DNA from: JABDMH01 sp965223165
Lineage (GTDB): Bacteria; Bacteroidota; Bacteroidia; Chitinophagales; Saprospiraceae
Assembly: GCA_965223165.1 (NCBI GenBank)
Contig: CBDCVQ010000013.1
Location: 124,001-188,000, forward strand
Direction of reading: 5' to 3'
DNA length: 64,000 nucleotides
The notes under the pieces were generated by a model. The model was given only the letters and a program-made list of their open reading frames with translations. It was not told where the DNA came from and did no database searches. Below, piece after piece: positions 62,527 to 64,000 of the stretch (positions within the stretch are counted from its first letter, which is position 1; each line of letters opens with the position of its first letter). A program made the translations under genes and the position numbers.

Positions 62527-62873
62527 GTGTGAGCGGGATTAAGCGATTTTATATGTATCGCCCAGCGGTGGACATGCGCAAGAGTTTTCGTGGCTTATGC
62601 GGAATAGTCAACAACGAGCTTGGCCAAGATCCGATGAGTGGCGAAGGCTATGTGTTTGTGAACAAACGCAGGACGTTGCTGAAAATATTAGTATGGGATC
62701 GCACTGGTTATGTGATTTACTACAAGAGACTAGAACGAGGGACGATCGAGTTGCCATCCGAGCAACACGGAGATCTGTCGGTGAGCACATTGATGATGAT
62801 GCTGGAGGGCATCGAACTGAAGGGCATAAGGAGGCGAAAAAGGTATATACCTCCAACTCCAATCAGGGCTTAA
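62520..62873 (+). CDS. tnpB: IS66-family TnpB
   Basis: 117 aa, the family's usual size (Orf2 of IS66). Highly recognisable sequence: IKRFYMYRPAVDMRKSFRGL, GYVFVNKRRTLLKILVWDRT and GYVIYYKRLERGTIELP. The biochemical role in transposition is unclear. ATG at 62523 is an alternative start (the annotated start codon is GTG/ATG-adjacent in the TGGGATGCTAGG context). Confidence 0.93.
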   Translation: MLGVSGIKRFYMYRPAVDMRKSFRGLCGIVNNELGQDPMSGEGYVFVNKRRTLLKILVWDRTGYVIYYKRLERGTIELPSEQHGDLSVSTLMMMLEGIELKGIRRRKRYIPPTPIRA

Positions 62874-62944
62874 AAATAGAAAGAGAATCAAGGGGATGCA
62901 TGTAAAAAATCATGATATGTCCAGGCAAATCGATATCTTAGTGT

Positions 62945-64000
62945 ATGCCTACACAGGATATTTCCATGAAAGAATTGCTGACAAAAAATCAGGAATTACG
63001 CCAAGAAATTATCCATTTAAAGGCAGAGAATGCTGAGCTGTTGAGATTGATCCGAGGGGTTAAATCCGAACGGTTTGTGAGTGCGGATTCTCTCGAAGAG
63101 AAGACAGGGGAAAATGCACTTTTTCCTACTGCCTCCTTGCCAACAGATTTCACTGAGAAAAAAAAGGACAAACCAAAAAAGTCTTCCGGTCGCCAACGTC
63201 AGCAGATACCTGCACACCTCCCACGACAGGAAAGAATCTTAGAGCCACCAGTTGATACCAGCCAAATGGTCAAGATCGGACAAGTGGTCACTGAGCAGTA
63301 CGGCATTGAGATAAAACTGTATGTGGATCGGCTCGTACGCCCCAAATATGTTGACAGCGACTCGGCCATCCACATAGCAACCTACGATTGCCTGTTTGCT
63401 AAAAGCAATATTGGTGCAAGTCTAGCCAGCCACATCGTGGTCAGCAAGTACATTGACCATTTACCTCTGTACAGGCAAAACAAAATGTATGCCCGTGAAC
63501 ATGTCGACTTACCCAGGTCAACATTGTTGGATGCGGTCAAGCGTGTAGCCGCTCGCTTAGAGCCTGTCTACCAGGTGGCAGCCAAACAAGTGCTCAACGT
63601 CGATTATTTAATGGCTGACGAATCCAGCATTCCCGTACTATGCCAAGACCATCCAGGAGCAACCCTCAAGGGACAAATGCTGGTCAAAGTAGCTCCCGAA
63701 AAAGGGCTGGTAGTGTTTGACTATATCAAAACCAAAGAGAAAACCAATATCCTGGAAGGCCTGCATGGGTTTGAAGGCTATCTGCAGACGGACGGAAATG
63801 TGAGCTACGATACCAAAGGAGTAGAAGATAACGTAACTCATCTGAATTGTCTGGTGCATGCCAGACGTAAGTTCGATGCCGCCTTAGACTATGACCGTAA
63901 GCGAGCAAGCTATGTGCTGAAAGTCATCCAAAAGATCTACTTGATTGAAAGACAGATCAAACAATCTGGCCTTGACCATGATCAAATCGTCCTCACCAGA
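62945..64000 (+). CDS. tnpC: IS66-family transposase TnpC (partial, runs off window)
   Basis: The first 352 codons are present from ATG 62945 (MPTQDISMKELL); ATG 62966 is an alternative start. An N-terminal coiled coil (KNQELRQEIIHLKAENAELL) is followed by a Lys-rich linker and the DDE transposase domain: ASHIVVSKYIDHLPLYRQNK, MADESSIPVL (first Asp), LQTDGNVSYD (second Asp) and the CLVHARRKF insertion motif. The zinc-finger CxxC pairs found between linker and catalytic domain in many relatives are not seen. The catalytic Glu would lie beyond the window. The frame is open to the last base. Confidence 0.93.
   Translation, partial: MPTQDISMKELLTKNQELRQEIIHLKAENAELLRLIRGVKSERFVSADSLEEKTGENALFPTASLPTDFTEKKKDKPKKSSGRQRQQIPAHLPRQERILEPPVDTSQMVKIGQVVTEQYGIEIKLYVDRLVRPKYVDSDSAIHIATYDCLFAKSNIGASLASHIVVSKYIDHLPLYRQNKMYAREHVDLPRSTLLDAVKRVAARLEPVYQVAAKQVLNVDYLMADESSIPVLCQDHPGATLKGQMLVKVAPEKGLVVFDYIKTKEKTNILEGLHGFEGYLQTDGNVSYDTKGVEDNVTHLNCLVHARRKFDAALDYDRKRASYVLKVIQKIYLIERQIKQSGLDHDQIVLTR

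Larger units (their letters stand above)
62177..64000 (+). mobile_element. IS66-family insertion sequence (runs off window)
   Basis: The left end begins GTAAGCGTATGAGC at 62177, the GTAAGCG start typical of IS66 ends. It carries the three usual genes tnpA, tnpB and tnpC in order. The right end lies beyond base 64000. Confidence 0.8.

Overview
The window comes from a Bacteroidota chromosome, most likely a Saprospiraceae-like bacterium. The signs are the divergent pyk / acpP-fabF-rnc block, a pyk promoter of the TTTG-N19-TAnnTTTG type peculiar to this phylum, type IX secretion (T9SS) C-terminal sorting domains, SprB-like, MopE-like and PKD/FN3-like surface proteins, and caspase/CHAT genes. No rRNA, tRNA or CRISPR array was recognised.

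Left part (1-24 kb). A minus-strand housekeeping run (pyk, a TPR protein, a DUF4292-like lipoprotein) diverges from acpP-fabF-rnc. Next comes a SWIM-less relative of SWIM-associated proteins, then a minus-strand cluster: a genuine formylglycine-generating enzyme (FGE), a 1097-aa CHAT protease-STAND NTPase-TM-pseudo-beta-lactamase receptor, and a metacaspase-like protease. It is followed by aldose 1-epimerase, an NTF2-like protein, a CBS-pair protein, an amidohydrolase, a class III cyclase and a sulfatase that the FGE could activate. Two 160-170-bp elements with conserved stems (6376-6535 and 17324-17495) look like a structured interspersed repeat. From 20.9 to 23.2 kb is a gene graveyard: a START-like and an ORF6N pseudogene among five copies of a GCAGCCGAT hairpin repeat. 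It ends at an orphan LytTR regulator whose receiver has lost its phospho-acceptor.

Middle part (24.7-41.4 kb). Six closely spaced plus-strand genes encode large secreted surface proteins: LamG with four cysteine-rich repeats, a 2046-aa beta-rich giant, an FN3-like protein, a MopE-like protein with a T9SS tail, an SprB-repeat protein, and a beta-propeller with a T9SS tail. A palindrome and a nested hairpin precede the first gene.

Right part (41.4-62.2 kb), the most notable region. It is an array of four secreted effector/immunity cassettes, each preceded by a copy of the T9SS propeller gene or its 3' end and by the same signal-peptide module. Three effectors are about 1000 aa, with a shared N-terminal region, a pretoxin Hint domain ending in His-Asn, and exchangeable tips: a REase-like pair (T1, T4) and an EndoU nuclease (T3). 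The fourth (T2) is a zincin-like protein with a lipoprotein partner. Cognate immunity genes follow directly. Orphan immunity genes, a broken propeller copy, a 2.3-kb direct repeat and a mosaic T4 show that the array turns over by recombination.

The right end (60.4-64 kb) is a landing zone for insertion sequences: a complete IS3-family element with a -1 frameshift site sits in an apparent toxin remnant, and an IS66 element that runs off the window cuts the end of a SUKH-like orphan immunity gene.
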